From: Deltaproteobacteria bacterium
GTDB taxonomy: Bacteria; Bdellovibrionota_B; Oligoflexia; Oligoflexales; Bog-1112
Length of the DNA stretch: 64,000 bases
Assembly (NCBI GenBank): GCA_016186945.1
Contig: JACPKR010000025.1
Location: 1-64,000 of the forward strand
Direction: 5' to 3'
Below are positions 17,951 through 26,917 of the stretch, piece by piece. Within the stretch, counting starts at the first letter, position 1; each line of letters starts with the position of its first letter. The notes beneath the pieces were generated by a model. It did not search any database and had not been told where the DNA came from. It saw only the letters and a list, made by a program, of their open reading frames with translations. The position numbers and the translations under genes are program-made.

Positions 17951-18075
17951 ACAGATGCTCGCATTATCAACGTGAAGCTTCGGTGTTATAATTTACAAAT
18001 AGTCCATGGGGCATACGAAACAGCTCCTGTGCCCCGAAATTCTATGCTCGATCATAACGCCAGGGTATTGCTTTT

Positions 18076-20280
18076 ATGAAGAAATTTTTTAGTATCGAAA
18101 TCGGTGACGTGTGGGGTAGCCTTGCTGCAATGCTGGTTGCCTTACCATCTTCAATCGCGTTTGGGGTCCTTGTCTTTTCTGTCATGGATCCAAGTATGGC
18201 TGGGCAAGGAGCTTTGTTTGGGCTGCTAGGAGCGGCATCGCTGGGCTTGATTGCTCCTATTATTGGTGGAACGCCTGGTCTTATCACGGCTCCCTGTGCC
18301 CCCTCAGCAGCGATATTGGCCGGCCTTGTGTTGGAGTTGGTAAACAACGGAATCGAAGCGAGTCGCATCCCAGGACTATTGGCACTGACCGCCTTACTTT
18401 CAGCTCTCTTGCAGGTCGCCTATGGTTTGTTAAAGGGAGGACGCTTTATAAAATACATTCCTTACCCAGTCGTTAATGGTTATTTGTCTGGTGTCGGGTT
18501 GATCATTGCAATAGGTCAATTGCCAAAGTTATTAGGGTTATCGAAGGAGTTTGGTCTCTTTCAGGGGTTGATTTCGCCAAACATTTGGCGTTGGCCTGGG
18601 GTGGTGGTTGGGTTGACGACGATTTTTGCAATGATTTTCGCGCCCCGCATCACAAAGAAAGTACCGGCCGCAATTATAGGTTTATCGTGCGGCATTGCGA
18701 TGTATTTTTTAATAGGCCTTGCCGTTCCGGAACTTCTGAGCATGGAAAACAATCCTTTGGTGATTGGTCCGATATCGGCAACGGGATCCTTCTTCGATTC
18801 AGTGGCGATGCAATTTCGTGGTCTATTTGACGTCAGAATAGAAGATCTTCGTCTTGTTGGGTATTCAGCGTTAGCTCTTTCCGTTCTTTTATCAATTGAC
18901 ACGTTGAAAACTTGTGTAGTCCTCGACGCATTGAGGAAGGGACGCCATAATTCCAATCGCGAGTTGTTCGGTCAGGGAATTGGTAATTTGGCAGCCTTTT
19001 CTTCGGGAGGCATGCCCGGCGCTGGTACGATGGGGCCAACCTTGGTGAATGTGACTAGCGGGGCGATCACAAGTCGGGCCGGGACCTTAGAGGGAATTTT
19101 CGTTATCCTTGCCATACTTGGTTTGAGTCCATTAATTGCTTGGGTTCCCATCGGCGCACTGGCCGGAATTTTGTTGGTTGTTGCCTTTCGTATGTTCGAT
19201 TGGGCCTCATTCAAACTTTTAAAGCATGCAGATACCCGTTTCGACTTTGCTGTTATAGCGGCCGTTGTCATTGTTGCCGTAAGCGTCGGTTTGATTGCAG
19301 CATCGGCCACCGGAGTCGCTTTAGCGATTCTTCTTTTCATCCGCGATCAGATCCGCAGCTCGGTTCTGCGCCGACGGGTTACGTTGAAGGAAGTTTCCTC
19401 CAAAGCACACCGCTTAGAGGCAGAGCGAGACATTCTAACGAAACATGGAGACCTGGCAGCGGTTTATGATTTGCAGGGCAATCTGTTTTTTGGAACCACC
19501 GACCAACTTTTCACAGAACTTGAAAAAGATCTCCTTAAGTATCGCTGGGTGCTTCTAGACATGCGCCGAGTGCAGTCGATGGATTATACGGCAGTCAATT
19601 TGTTCCGTCAGATGAAATCTCGACTTGCTGAGCACAAGGGTAATCTTCTTCTCTGCGGGATGCCATCGGGTCTGTCAAAACGACAGAATATTCAGCAGTA
19701 CCTTGAGCAAGTTGGCCTTATTGGAAAAGGTTCCCAAGACATTCGTGTGTTTGAAACCCGAGATGAAGGTATCGAATGGATGGAGAACCGAATTCTCGAA
19801 TCTGCGGGATGGTCGGCCCCTGATGTAAAACAATTGCCCCTGGAAATGCACGAGATCGAACTGCTAGAGAGCATGGATGAAGCGGTCCTAGGGACTTTAT
19901 GTAAATGCGCGCACTCTTTGTCTGTGCCAGCAGGGAATCCCGTTTTTAAAAGAGGAGACGAAGGTGACGAAATCTATTTTATTCGCTCTGGGTCCGTTCG
20001 CATTCTTCTGCCGCTCGAAAAGGGAAAAATCCACCATCTCGCAACTTTCAGCCGCGGAGATTTCTTCGGCGAAATGGCCTTCCTCGATCGTGGAGTACGA
20101 TCGGCCGATGCGATCGCTAAGACAGATTGCGAATTGTATAAGCTTTCTCGCGACGAATTCAATGTACATGCTCGTGCAAACGCCGTCTTAGGAGTGCGTG
20201 TATTCTCGCGCCTCGCACATGCTGTTTCGTTGCGGTTGCGACAAGCGGATGGAGAGCTGCGTGTATTAGAAGACCGTTAA
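18076..20280 (+). CDS. SulP-family anion transporter with STAS and cyclic-nucleotide-binding domains
   Basis: 734 residues in three parts. Residues of about 1-430 are the SulP/SLC26 membrane domain, including the N-terminal GDVWGSLAAMLVALPSSIAFG and later GGMPGAGTMGPTLVNV. Residues of about 460-570 are a STAS domain (VYDLQGNLFFGTTDQLF, LDMRRVQSMDYTAVN). Residues of about 595-715 are a cNMP-binding fold (FKRGDEGDEIYFIRSGSVRI, then FGEMAFLDRGVRSADAIA). The family moves sulfate, bicarbonate or other anions; the substrate is not assigned. The extra sensor domain suggests gating by cAMP, c-di-GMP or a related ligand, with the phosphate-cassette-like FGEMAFL...RSA present. It is monocistronic, flanked by family B repeats. 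Confidence 0.88.
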   Translation: MKKFFSIEIGDVWGSLAAMLVALPSSIAFGVLVFSVMDPSMAGQGALFGLLGAASLGLIAPIIGGTPGLITAPCAPSAAILAGLVLELVNNGIEASRIPGLLALTALLSALLQVAYGLLKGGRFIKYIPYPVVNGYLSGVGLIIAIGQLPKLLGLSKEFGLFQGLISPNIWRWPGVVVGLTTIFAMIFAPRITKKVPAAIIGLSCGIAMYFLIGLAVPELLSMENNPLVIGPISATGSFFDSVAMQFRGLFDVRIEDLRLVGYSALALSVLLSIDTLKTCVVLDALRKGRHNSNRELFGQGIGNLAAFSSGGMPGAGTMGPTLVNVTSGAITSRAGTLEGIFVILAILGLSPLIAWVPIGALAGILLVVAFRMFDWASFKLLKHADTRFDFAVIAAVVIVAVSVGLIAASATGVALAILLFIRDQIRSSVLRRRVTLKEVSSKAHRLEAERDILTKHGDLAAVYDLQGNLFFGTTDQLFTELEKDLLKYRWVLLDMRRVQSMDYTAVNLFRQMKSRLAEHKGNLLLCGMPSGLSKRQNIQQYLEQVGLIGKGSQDIRVFETRDEGIEWMENRILESAGWSAPDVKQLPLEMHEIELLESMDEAVLGTLCKCAHSLSVPAGNPVFKRGDEGDEIYFIRSGSVRILLPLEKGKIHHLATFSRGDFFGEMAFLDRGVRSADAIAKTDCELYKLSRDEFNVHARANAVLGVRVFSRLAHAVSLRLRQADGELRVLEDR

Positions 20281-20293
20281 TATCCGAAACCAT

Positions 20294-20452
20294 CTTGGAG
20301 GAAGCAGCTGGTAACGCATAAGCCGCTTGGGGCAAATAGGGAGAGGGGGGGGGTGGGGGGGCGAGGGAACCGTCGCTCCCCCAAGGGATTTCTTGGAGGA
20401 ACCAGCTGCGCAGTTTCCTCCAAACCACCTCCTTGCCCCAAGTGGCTTACGG
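20294..20452 (+). repeat. Two adjacent family B elements
   Basis: A truncated copy (20294-20335, TTGGAGGAAGCAGCTGG followed by GCTTGGGGCAAATAGGG) precedes a long-form copy. The long form has a G-rich tract, CCCCCAAGGGATTTC, and the full palindromic core at about 20393-20425. It lies between the SulP gene and the efflux operon and reaches to within 20 bases of the TolC start. Confidence 0.85.
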
Positions 20453-20469
20453 GCTGCTACAGAGGACAC

Positions 20470-21951
20470 ATGGGTCTGCAAATTCTGGTACTGTTGCTTC
20501 TCTCTTTAGTTGTCCCCCAGGTATTCGCCGAAGATTCTCCATCCTTGAAAATCAATTTCCATCAATTCATTGATCGTGTCGAACAAAATCATCCGGAAAA
20601 ACATATTGACGATCTTTCCCTGCAACGAGCGGGCACAGCAGAAAACAAAGCTGGCGTGCTTATGGATCCGGAAGTTTCAGTTGGTCGCGAGGCAGTGCCG
20701 CTGCCCTTTTTAAATCCCATGCAACCCGACGCGAATGAAGCACGGTGGAAAGTAGGGGTCACCCAAATATTTCCCTGGCCAGGTACCCTCGATGCTGAAC
20801 GAAAGTCGGCACGCGCTTCGACGTTCACGATCGACTTAAGCACAAGACTTGCAGCAATTCAGAGAAAGTTAGAAGCTGAGGAGTTCTTCATCTCATTAGT
20901 GCTCACCGCAAAACTCATTGAAATCGAGCGAGGCAATCTTAACGAAACAATAAATATTCTAAAAAGCGCTGAAATACGCCTAAAAAATGGTATAGGGTCA
21001 CATCTTGACGTCATTCAATCCTATAACGAAAAAATGATTCTGTCGCTGAATCTAGCAGCCCAAGAAAACGATCTGCAAAACATCAAAGACCGCGCAGGTC
21101 AACTGATCGGAAAAGAGGACGCACGTAACGTCAGTTTTGAATTGGACCTCCCTGCGGAATATCGTGATACATCCCTGCATGTTCCTACACTCGGAGAGCA
21201 AAGGCCGGACGATATTGTGCGCCAAAGACTTCAGGCAGCTCAAGATGCAATTTCTTCCGATCTGACTGTCGAACGAAAAAAAAGCCTTCCTAATATCATG
21301 ACCTCTGCCATGCTTATGCAGGATGACTCCGGTATGAGGATGTATGAATTTATGCTGGGAATTCGTGTCCCCCTCTATTCAGGTGGTATCCGGCAAGCAG
21401 TTGAAAGAGAAACGCTCCTTGTGGCGTCGCGACTCTCCGACGAGCTTAGCTGGCATGATCGAAGGAAACGTCTTGCTCAATCGCAAAATGATCGCCGTAG
21501 GTCCATTGTCATCACGCAGTTGAAAGGCTTGGACGAGATGATCATTCCGAATGCCAGCCAACACCTCAAAACATCTTTAATCGAATATGCACAAGGAAAA
21601 GGAAGTTTTCTTGCGGTGAACACTGCAAGAAAACTGCTTCTGAGATATCAGCAAGCTTATGCTCTTGCTGAACGTAATCTTGCTTTCACCGCAGTTTCTC
21701 GGGAACGCATCGAAGCAGGACTTTTTGCAACTGAGCTTGATCAGGATACACCAAAGCTTCCCATAGCAACCGATATGTCTGGAGGAACGGAAATGGGAAG
21801 CCAGGCTATGGGTGACATGGCTCCTACGCCAGGATCCTCCCGTTCCATGAAAAAAGATATAGAGACCGACAATAAGGCCATGAGAAAAGGACTGATGCCA
21901 TCCGAGCAGGAAGACGAAGCGGCAAAAAAGAAAGGCTCCATGGGAATGTAA
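20470..21951 (+). CDS. TolC/CusC-like outer-membrane efflux protein
   Basis: The outer-membrane channel of a tripartite metal pump, 493 residues. A signal peptide (LQILVLLLLSLVVPQVFAED) is followed by two TolC-type repeats rich in long amphipathic helices. The C-terminus is Met-rich (MSGGTEMGSQAMGDMAP and MKK...MRKGLMPSEQ), which suits binding of Cu(I) or Ag(I). The ATG at 20470 is chosen for the signal peptide; an upstream extension to 20353 is only read-through of the family B repeat. It is followed by an adaptor and CusA in the same direction, separated from the adaptor by a full family A element. Confidence 0.85.
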   Translation: MGLQILVLLLLSLVVPQVFAEDSPSLKINFHQFIDRVEQNHPEKHIDDLSLQRAGTAENKAGVLMDPEVSVGREAVPLPFLNPMQPDANEARWKVGVTQIFPWPGTLDAERKSARASTFTIDLSTRLAAIQRKLEAEEFFISLVLTAKLIEIERGNLNETINILKSAEIRLKNGIGSHLDVIQSYNEKMILSLNLAAQENDLQNIKDRAGQLIGKEDARNVSFELDLPAEYRDTSLHVPTLGEQRPDDIVRQRLQAAQDAISSDLTVERKKSLPNIMTSAMLMQDDSGMRMYEFMLGIRVPLYSGGIRQAVERETLLVASRLSDELSWHDRRKRLAQSQNDRRRSIVITQLKGLDEMIIPNASQHLKTSLIEYAQGKGSFLAVNTARKLLLRYQQAYALAERNLAFTAVSRERIEAGLFATELDQDTPKLPIATDMSGGTEMGSQAMGDMAPTPGSSRSMKKDIETDNKAMRKGLMPSEQEDEAAKKKGSMGM

Positions 21952-21964
21952 GTCGCGATCCTCA

Positions 21965-22133
21965 CTATAGTATTTGGGAAAAAGAATTTGTGGAGAGGAC
22001 CTTTTTTGAAAAAAAGTTCCCCTCCACACCTCCCCCCAAAAAACTTCAAATACTGAAGTTTTTGAAAAGGGGGTTGGGGAAATAACTTTTTTCAAAAAGT
22101 TTGTCCCCAAATTGATTATCTTGAACACTATAG
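21965..22133 (+). repeat. Family A element, complete 169-bp copy
   Basis: This copy defines the element. It starts CTATAGTATTTGGG and ends CTTGAACACTATAG, and it has three successive hairpins: GTGGAG...CTCCAC with T/A-rich stem, AAAAACTTCA/TGAAGTTTTT, and TTGGGGAAA...TTTGTCCCCAA. It lies between the TolC-like gene and the adaptor gene and forms the whole leader of the latter. Confidence 0.93.
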
Positions 22134-22140
22134 AAACTGT

Positions 22141-23586
22141 ATGTGGAAAATGTTGTTTGTATTCTCTTTGACGGCGACTCACTTATTTGCTTCCTATAAA
22201 CTGGACCTGACTTTAAAGCCCGACCCCCCGGAAACGGGCATCAATCGCTTGGAAATGAAGATTTCAGACGAAGCCAATCAACCCCTGGATGGCGCCGACG
22301 TCTCATTTATCATCTCAATGCCTGCGATGGGTACGATGCCTTACATGGAAGAAATTGGCAGCGTCACACAAAAAGAACCTGGCCTCTATATTGGTAGTTT
22401 TGATCTTGCCATGGGTGGAAGCTGGTCGCTTGCGATACGGATAAAGAAAAATGACAGCGAAGAGAAATTTGGCTTTAACCTTACAACCGGTATCCCCGGA
22501 CTCACTAGAACGAGCGAGATCAATCATAAAAGTGCGCAGGGAGGAACAACACAGTTACTCCCCATAGGTCCTGAAAGGCTGCAAAAAATCGGTGTACGTT
22601 TCGTTGAAATCAAGTCTAGACAACTGCAAAAGACGGTACGAGCAGTCGGCTTGGTTGAACCTGATAACACGAAAAAGTCTGAGCTTGCCTTACGGTTTCC
22701 CGGCTACGTTGAGAAGCAATTCCGGGGCCGTGTTGGTGATTACGTAAAAGCAGGAACCCCATTGTTGAGTGTCTATAGCCCTGAGCTTGTAAGCGCTCAG
22801 GAAGAATTTCTTCTTGCACGAGGTCGTGTCGAGAGCGAAAGCCTCCAACATTCAACAGCGGAGCGCTTGAAAAACCTTGGCTTGTCCGAGAACGATATAG
22901 CACACGTCAAAAACACAGGAAAACCACTGCGTAACATCGTTATCACCGCCCCGCAGTCAGGAACCGTTCTTGAGATCAATGTACGAGAAGGATCAACGTT
23001 CCGTCTTGGGCAAGTTCTTTATTCGATCGGTGATCTTAGCAAAAACTTTGTTATCGCAAGAATCTTTCAGCGTGATCTCAATGATCTAATGGTTGGTCAA
23101 GCTGCTGACATTATTATTCCCGAGGCTGATGAGCCAAGTTATCCCGGGAAAATTGATCTTATTTTCCCGAATATAGGGGAAGGAGAAGGGACAACGAATG
23201 TCCGCATCGAATCTAATACGCCTAATTCGTTCTTGAAGCCAGGTATCTACGTAGACCTTCGTTTCTTCGTAGACCTGGGTAGCCATCTTTCCGTCTCACC
23301 TAACGCAATATTGTATTCCGGCCTGAACAAATATGTGTTTGTGGACCAGGGGGAAGGCATTCTTGAGCCGCGCGCGATCAAAACGGGGAAGTCGACTGAT
23401 GAATGGATAGAAGTCCGTTCCGGCCTCAATGAAGGCGAAAGAGTTGCAGCTAGTGGAACATTCTTGATTAGCTCTGAGGCACAACTCAGTGCCGCTCTTC
23501 CCAAATGGGAGAAGGAGAAAGGTGCAAAAGCAGGCCAGCCGCCGCAGGTGCCTGAGGAGCAACCGATGAAAGGCCATCAACACTAA
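22141..23586 (+). CDS. cusB: CusB-like RND periplasmic adaptor with N-terminal YtkA/FixH-like metal-binding domain
   Basis: 481 residues. A signal peptide (MLFVFSLTATHLFA) is followed by an Ig-like domain of about 90 residues resembling YtkA/FixH, with a Met-rich cluster SMPAMGTMPYMEEIG. A standard membrane-fusion adaptor then follows, with barrel-sandwich segments VEKQFRGRVGDYVKAGTPLL and ITAPQSGTVLEINVREG, a beta-barrel and a membrane-proximal domain. The C-terminus ends MKGHQH. It links CusA to the TolC-like channel in the periplasm and may load metal. The ATG at 22141 has no recognisable Shine-Dalgarno because a family A element ends eight bases upstream; Met at 22150 is an alternative start. 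Confidence 0.87.
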   Translation: MWKMLFVFSLTATHLFASYKLDLTLKPDPPETGINRLEMKISDEANQPLDGADVSFIISMPAMGTMPYMEEIGSVTQKEPGLYIGSFDLAMGGSWSLAIRIKKNDSEEKFGFNLTTGIPGLTRTSEINHKSAQGGTTQLLPIGPERLQKIGVRFVEIKSRQLQKTVRAVGLVEPDNTKKSELALRFPGYVEKQFRGRVGDYVKAGTPLLSVYSPELVSAQEEFLLARGRVESESLQHSTAERLKNLGLSENDIAHVKNTGKPLRNIVITAPQSGTVLEINVREGSTFRLGQVLYSIGDLSKNFVIARIFQRDLNDLMVGQAADIIIPEADEPSYPGKIDLIFPNIGEGEGTTNVRIESNTPNSFLKPGIYVDLRFFVDLGSHLSVSPNAILYSGLNKYVFVDQGEGILEPRAIKTGKSTDEWIEVRSGLNEGERVAASGTFLISSEAQLSAALPKWEKEKGAKAGQPPQVPEEQPMKGHQH

Positions 23587-23604
23587 ACACTAAGCGAGCA
23601 AGCC

Positions 23605-26600
23605 ATGATAGCGAGAATCATACGACTTTGTGCATCACATCCAGGGCTGACGATATTTCTGGTATTGGCAATTTCCTTTCTTACAATCTTCTCGCTTAGG
23701 AAATTGCCGTTGGACGCCTTGCCTGATTTGTCCGACACACAGGTGATTGTGTTCTCAGAGTGGATAGGGCGTTCTCCTGATCTTGTCGAAGACCAAATCA
23801 CTTACCCCCTTGTGACAAGTCTCCTGTCATCTCCAAAAGTGAAATACGTTCGTGGTCTTTCCATGGTGGGAGCCTCTCAGGTCCTTGTCATTTTCCAGGA
23901 AGGCACAGATCTTTATTGGGCACGCTCGCGAATTGCTGAAAAACTCGCTTCCGTCTCTTCGCTTCCGCAAGGGGTTGTTCCGACATTAGGTCCCGAAGCG
24001 ACCGGTCTCGGTTGGGTTTATCAATACGCCTTGGTCGACAAATCGGGGAAACATGATCTTCAGGAGCTTCGGTCCTTACAGGACTGGAACTTACGTTTCG
24101 CTTTGCAGGCGGTTCAAGGTGTCGCGGAGGTGGCGAGTGTTGGTGGTTTTGAAAAACAATATCAGATCCTGCTGGATCCACTAAAACTACAAGCCTTTAA
24201 TATCTCCCCTCTACAAGTAACTCGTGCGGTTCGAGGAGGGAATCAAGAAGTTGGCGCCAACGTCCTAGAAATGGCAGGAAGAGAATATGTCATTCGAGGA
24301 CGTGGTTACGTTAAGACGATCGCCGATATTCAAAAAATTCCTATCACTGTTTCCAAAAAAGGACGAGTCATCGCTGTAGGCGATATCGGAAGCGTGCAAA
24401 TTGGCCCCGCTCCTCGAACGGGCGCAGGAGAATTTGACGGAGAAGGGGAGACGGTAAGCGGCATTGTCGTGATGCGCATGGGCGAAAATGCGCTCAACGT
24501 CATCGCTTCGGTCAAGGAAAGACTCGAAGCACTCAAAAGCTCTCTTCCCGAAGGAGTTGAAATCGTTCCCGTCTACGACCGATCGGATTTGATTCATCGA
24601 GCCATCGACACACTCAAACGGGTTCTGGTCGAAGAGATCGTCGTTGTTTCCGCGATCGTTTCGATTTTTCTTTGGCACGCACGGGCAAGCTGGGTTGCTA
24701 TTTTGCCTTTGCCGATCGCGGTACTGCTCTCGTTTTTACTCATGTTTTTTTTCGGTGGCCTGACTGTGAACGTGATGTCTCTCGGCGGAATCGCTCTCGC
24801 GATTGGAGCCATGGTGGACGCCGGGATTATTTTAGTGGAAAACGCCCACAAAAAACTTGAAGGCCGCAACACCAAAGATATGTCTGAAAAAGAACGGCGG
24901 CATCTTATTGTAGAAGCTATGGTAGAGATGGGAAAGCCTCTCTTCTTTTCCCTTCTTGTGATCACCGTCTCTTTTTTACCAATATTCGCCTTGGAAGGAA
25001 GAGAAGGCCGCCTCTTTAAACCCCTTGCTTTTACGAAGACGTTTTCGATGGGATGGGCCGCTATCTTGGCGATTACTCTGACCCCCGCATTGGCAGTGTT
25101 GTTTCTAAGGGGAAAGTTTGTCCATGAGGATGAACATATTATCAGCCGTACGCTTCACCGATATTATACTCCCGTCATCGCTTATGTAGTTCGTTTTCGA
25201 AAAGCTGTTTTGGCGATTGCTGTGCTCCTCATGTTAGCAACCGTTCCTATTTTCAAAATGATTCAGACCGAATTCATGCCACCTCTCAATGAAGGCACGA
25301 TCCTTTATATGCCAACGGCAGTCCCTGGCATGAGCATTGACACGGCTATCGAAATCTTGCAGAAGCAAAATACTATTATTAAAGCTCATCCTGAAGTTGC
25401 ACATGTGTACGGCAAAGCTGGACGTGCCAAATCGGCAACCGATCCAGCTCCCATCAATATGTTCGAAACGGTGATCACGCTCAAACCGAAAGAAGAATGG
25501 AGAAATGGCATGACTTTCGAGAAAGTCATTGCTGAACTTGACCAAAAACTGAAATTTCCAGGAATGCCCAATATCTGGTGGATGCCCATTCAGACACGAA
25601 TCGAAATGCTCTCGACTGGCGTCCGAACCGCTGTTGGAATCAAAGTCCTAGGGTCAAAATTAGAAGAGATCGAAAAAACAGCTGTCGATATCGAATCCGC
25701 CTTGAAAGGTGTGTCTGGTACAAAAGCTGTTTTCGCCGAACGGACCCAAGCGGGTTCTTATATTGATATTGACATAAAAAGAGAAGCTGCCGCGGTTTAC
25801 GGTCTGAATATTTCTGATGTTCATTCAGTTGTGGAAACTGTGATTGGTGGCAACATAGCGTCGACAAGTGTCGAAGGTCGGGAGCGTTACGGAATTCAGA
25901 TTCGCTATGCTCAGGATTTTCGCAAAAATCTTGAAGCCATCCGAGATGTCATTATTCCCACGCCTACGGGCAATGTAGTAACACTTTCCCAAATTGCCGA
26001 CATTAGTGTCTCCTCTGGCGCACCGATGATCAACAGTGAAAACGGAAAAATTCTTGGTTTTGTCTTTGTCGACGTCGATAAAAATATTGGTCTGGAAGAA
26101 TACGTTGACGCTGCAAAAGAAGCGATAGCTAAAAATGTGAAATTTTCAGATGGGACACGAATCGAGTTTTCGGGACAATTCGAAGCCTTTTTAAGCGCCA
26201 AAAAAACTCTTCAAGTGATTGTGCCCGTCACTCTTATCTTCATCATTTTTCTCCTGTTTCTTAACACGATGTCGGCATGGGAGACCCTCATCGTTCTTCT
26301 TGCCGTGCCCTTTTCACTCATTGGGGCCTTCTGGCTGATCTGGTTGCTGAACTATAAACTTTCCATTGCCGTCTGGGTTGGTCTATTGGCGCTGGCGGGC
26401 CTTGATGCAGAAACGGGGGTCGTCATGCTTCTCTACCTCACGCGGGCTTACGCCAAGAGAATTGAGGCAGGTGTGAAACCAAGCCATGCGATGTTAAATG
26501 ACGCTATACACGAAGGAGCAGTCCAACGTATCCGTCCCAAACTTATGACCGTTGCGGCCGCTCTCATTGGCTTGCTTCCCGTCATGTGGAGCACAGGAAC

Positions 26601-26739
26601 CGGTTCCGAAGTTATGAAACGCATTGCTGCTCCGATGGTGGGTGGGATCATCACGTCAGGAATACTCGAACTTCTTGTGTATCCTGCAATTTTTGCGATT
26701 TGGAAAGGGGCTGAAATCAACAATAAGAGGAAACTATAG
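23605..26739 (+). CDS. cusA: Cu(I)/Ag(I) efflux RND pump CusA
   Basis: A 1044-residue heavy-metal RND transporter with twelve expected transmembrane helices and two large periplasmic loops. CusA-type features are visible: NIWWMPIQTRIEMLSTGVRTAVGIKV, quoted in pieces as WWMPI and RIEMLSTG, has the Met of the copper site, and the helix motif is DAETGVVMLLYL rather than the CzcA form. It drives export of monovalent metal with CusB and the TolC-like protein. The final codons CTA TAG (Leu-stop) are the first six bases of a family A element, so the natural C-terminus may have been trimmed or replaced. It begins 18 bases after cusB. Confidence 0.92.
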   Translation: MIARIIRLCASHPGLTIFLVLAISFLTIFSLRKLPLDALPDLSDTQVIVFSEWIGRSPDLVEDQITYPLVTSLLSSPKVKYVRGLSMVGASQVLVIFQEGTDLYWARSRIAEKLASVSSLPQGVVPTLGPEATGLGWVYQYALVDKSGKHDLQELRSLQDWNLRFALQAVQGVAEVASVGGFEKQYQILLDPLKLQAFNISPLQVTRAVRGGNQEVGANVLEMAGREYVIRGRGYVKTIADIQKIPITVSKKGRVIAVGDIGSVQIGPAPRTGAGEFDGEGETVSGIVVMRMGENALNVIASVKERLEALKSSLPEGVEIVPVYDRSDLIHRAIDTLKRVLVEEIVVVSAIVSIFLWHARASWVAILPLPIAVLLSFLLMFFFGGLTVNVMSLGGIALAIGAMVDAGIILVENAHKKLEGRNTKDMSEKERRHLIVEAMVEMGKPLFFSLLVITVSFLPIFALEGREGRLFKPLAFTKTFSMGWAAILAITLTPALAVLFLRGKFVHEDEHIISRTLHRYYTPVIAYVVRFRKAVLAIAVLLMLATVPIFKMIQTEFMPPLNEGTILYMPTAVPGMSIDTAIEILQKQNTIIKAHPEVAHVYGKAGRAKSATDPAPINMFETVITLKPKEEWRNGMTFEKVIAELDQKLKFPGMPNIWWMPIQTRIEMLSTGVRTAVGIKVLGSKLEEIEKTAVDIESALKGVSGTKAVFAERTQAGSYIDIDIKREAAAVYGLNISDVHSVVETVIGGNIASTSVEGRERYGIQIRYAQDFRKNLEAIRDVIIPTPTGNVVTLSQIADISVSSGAPMINSENGKILGFVFVDVDKNIGLEEYVDAAKEAIAKNVKFSDGTRIEFSGQFEAFLSAKKTLQVIVPVTLIFIIFLLFLNTMSAWETLIVLLAVPFSLIGAFWLIWLLNYKLSIAVWVGLLALAGLDAETGVVMLLYLTRAYAKRIEAGVKPSHAMLNDAIHEGAVQRIRPKLMTVAAALIGLLPVMWSTGTGSEVMKRIAAPMVGGIITSGILELLVYPAIFAIWKGAEINNKRKL

Positions 26740-26887
26740 TATTTGGGAAAAAGAATTTGTGGAGAGGACCTTTTTTGAAAAAAAGTTCCCCTCCACGCCT
26801 CCCCCCAAAAAACTTTAGATATTGAAGTTTTTGAAAAGGGGCTTGGGGAAAAAACTTTTTTCAAAAAGTTTTTCCCAAAATTGATTA
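26734..26887 (+). repeat. Family A element between cusA and the TerC gene
   Basis: It begins CTATAG, which contains the cusA stop codon, and runs through all three hairpins to CCCAAAATTGATTA, after which the usual TCTTGAATACTATAG end is missing. The lost end abuts the 5' part of the TerC coding sequence. Confidence 0.92.
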
Positions 26888-26917
26888 GCATGGGTAGGAT
26901 TTGTTGCTTTCATTTTA

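Noticed and set aside
20353-20469. Extension of the TolC-like protein upstream by 39 residues
   Set aside because: The added residues are translated family B repeat and would bury the signal peptide.
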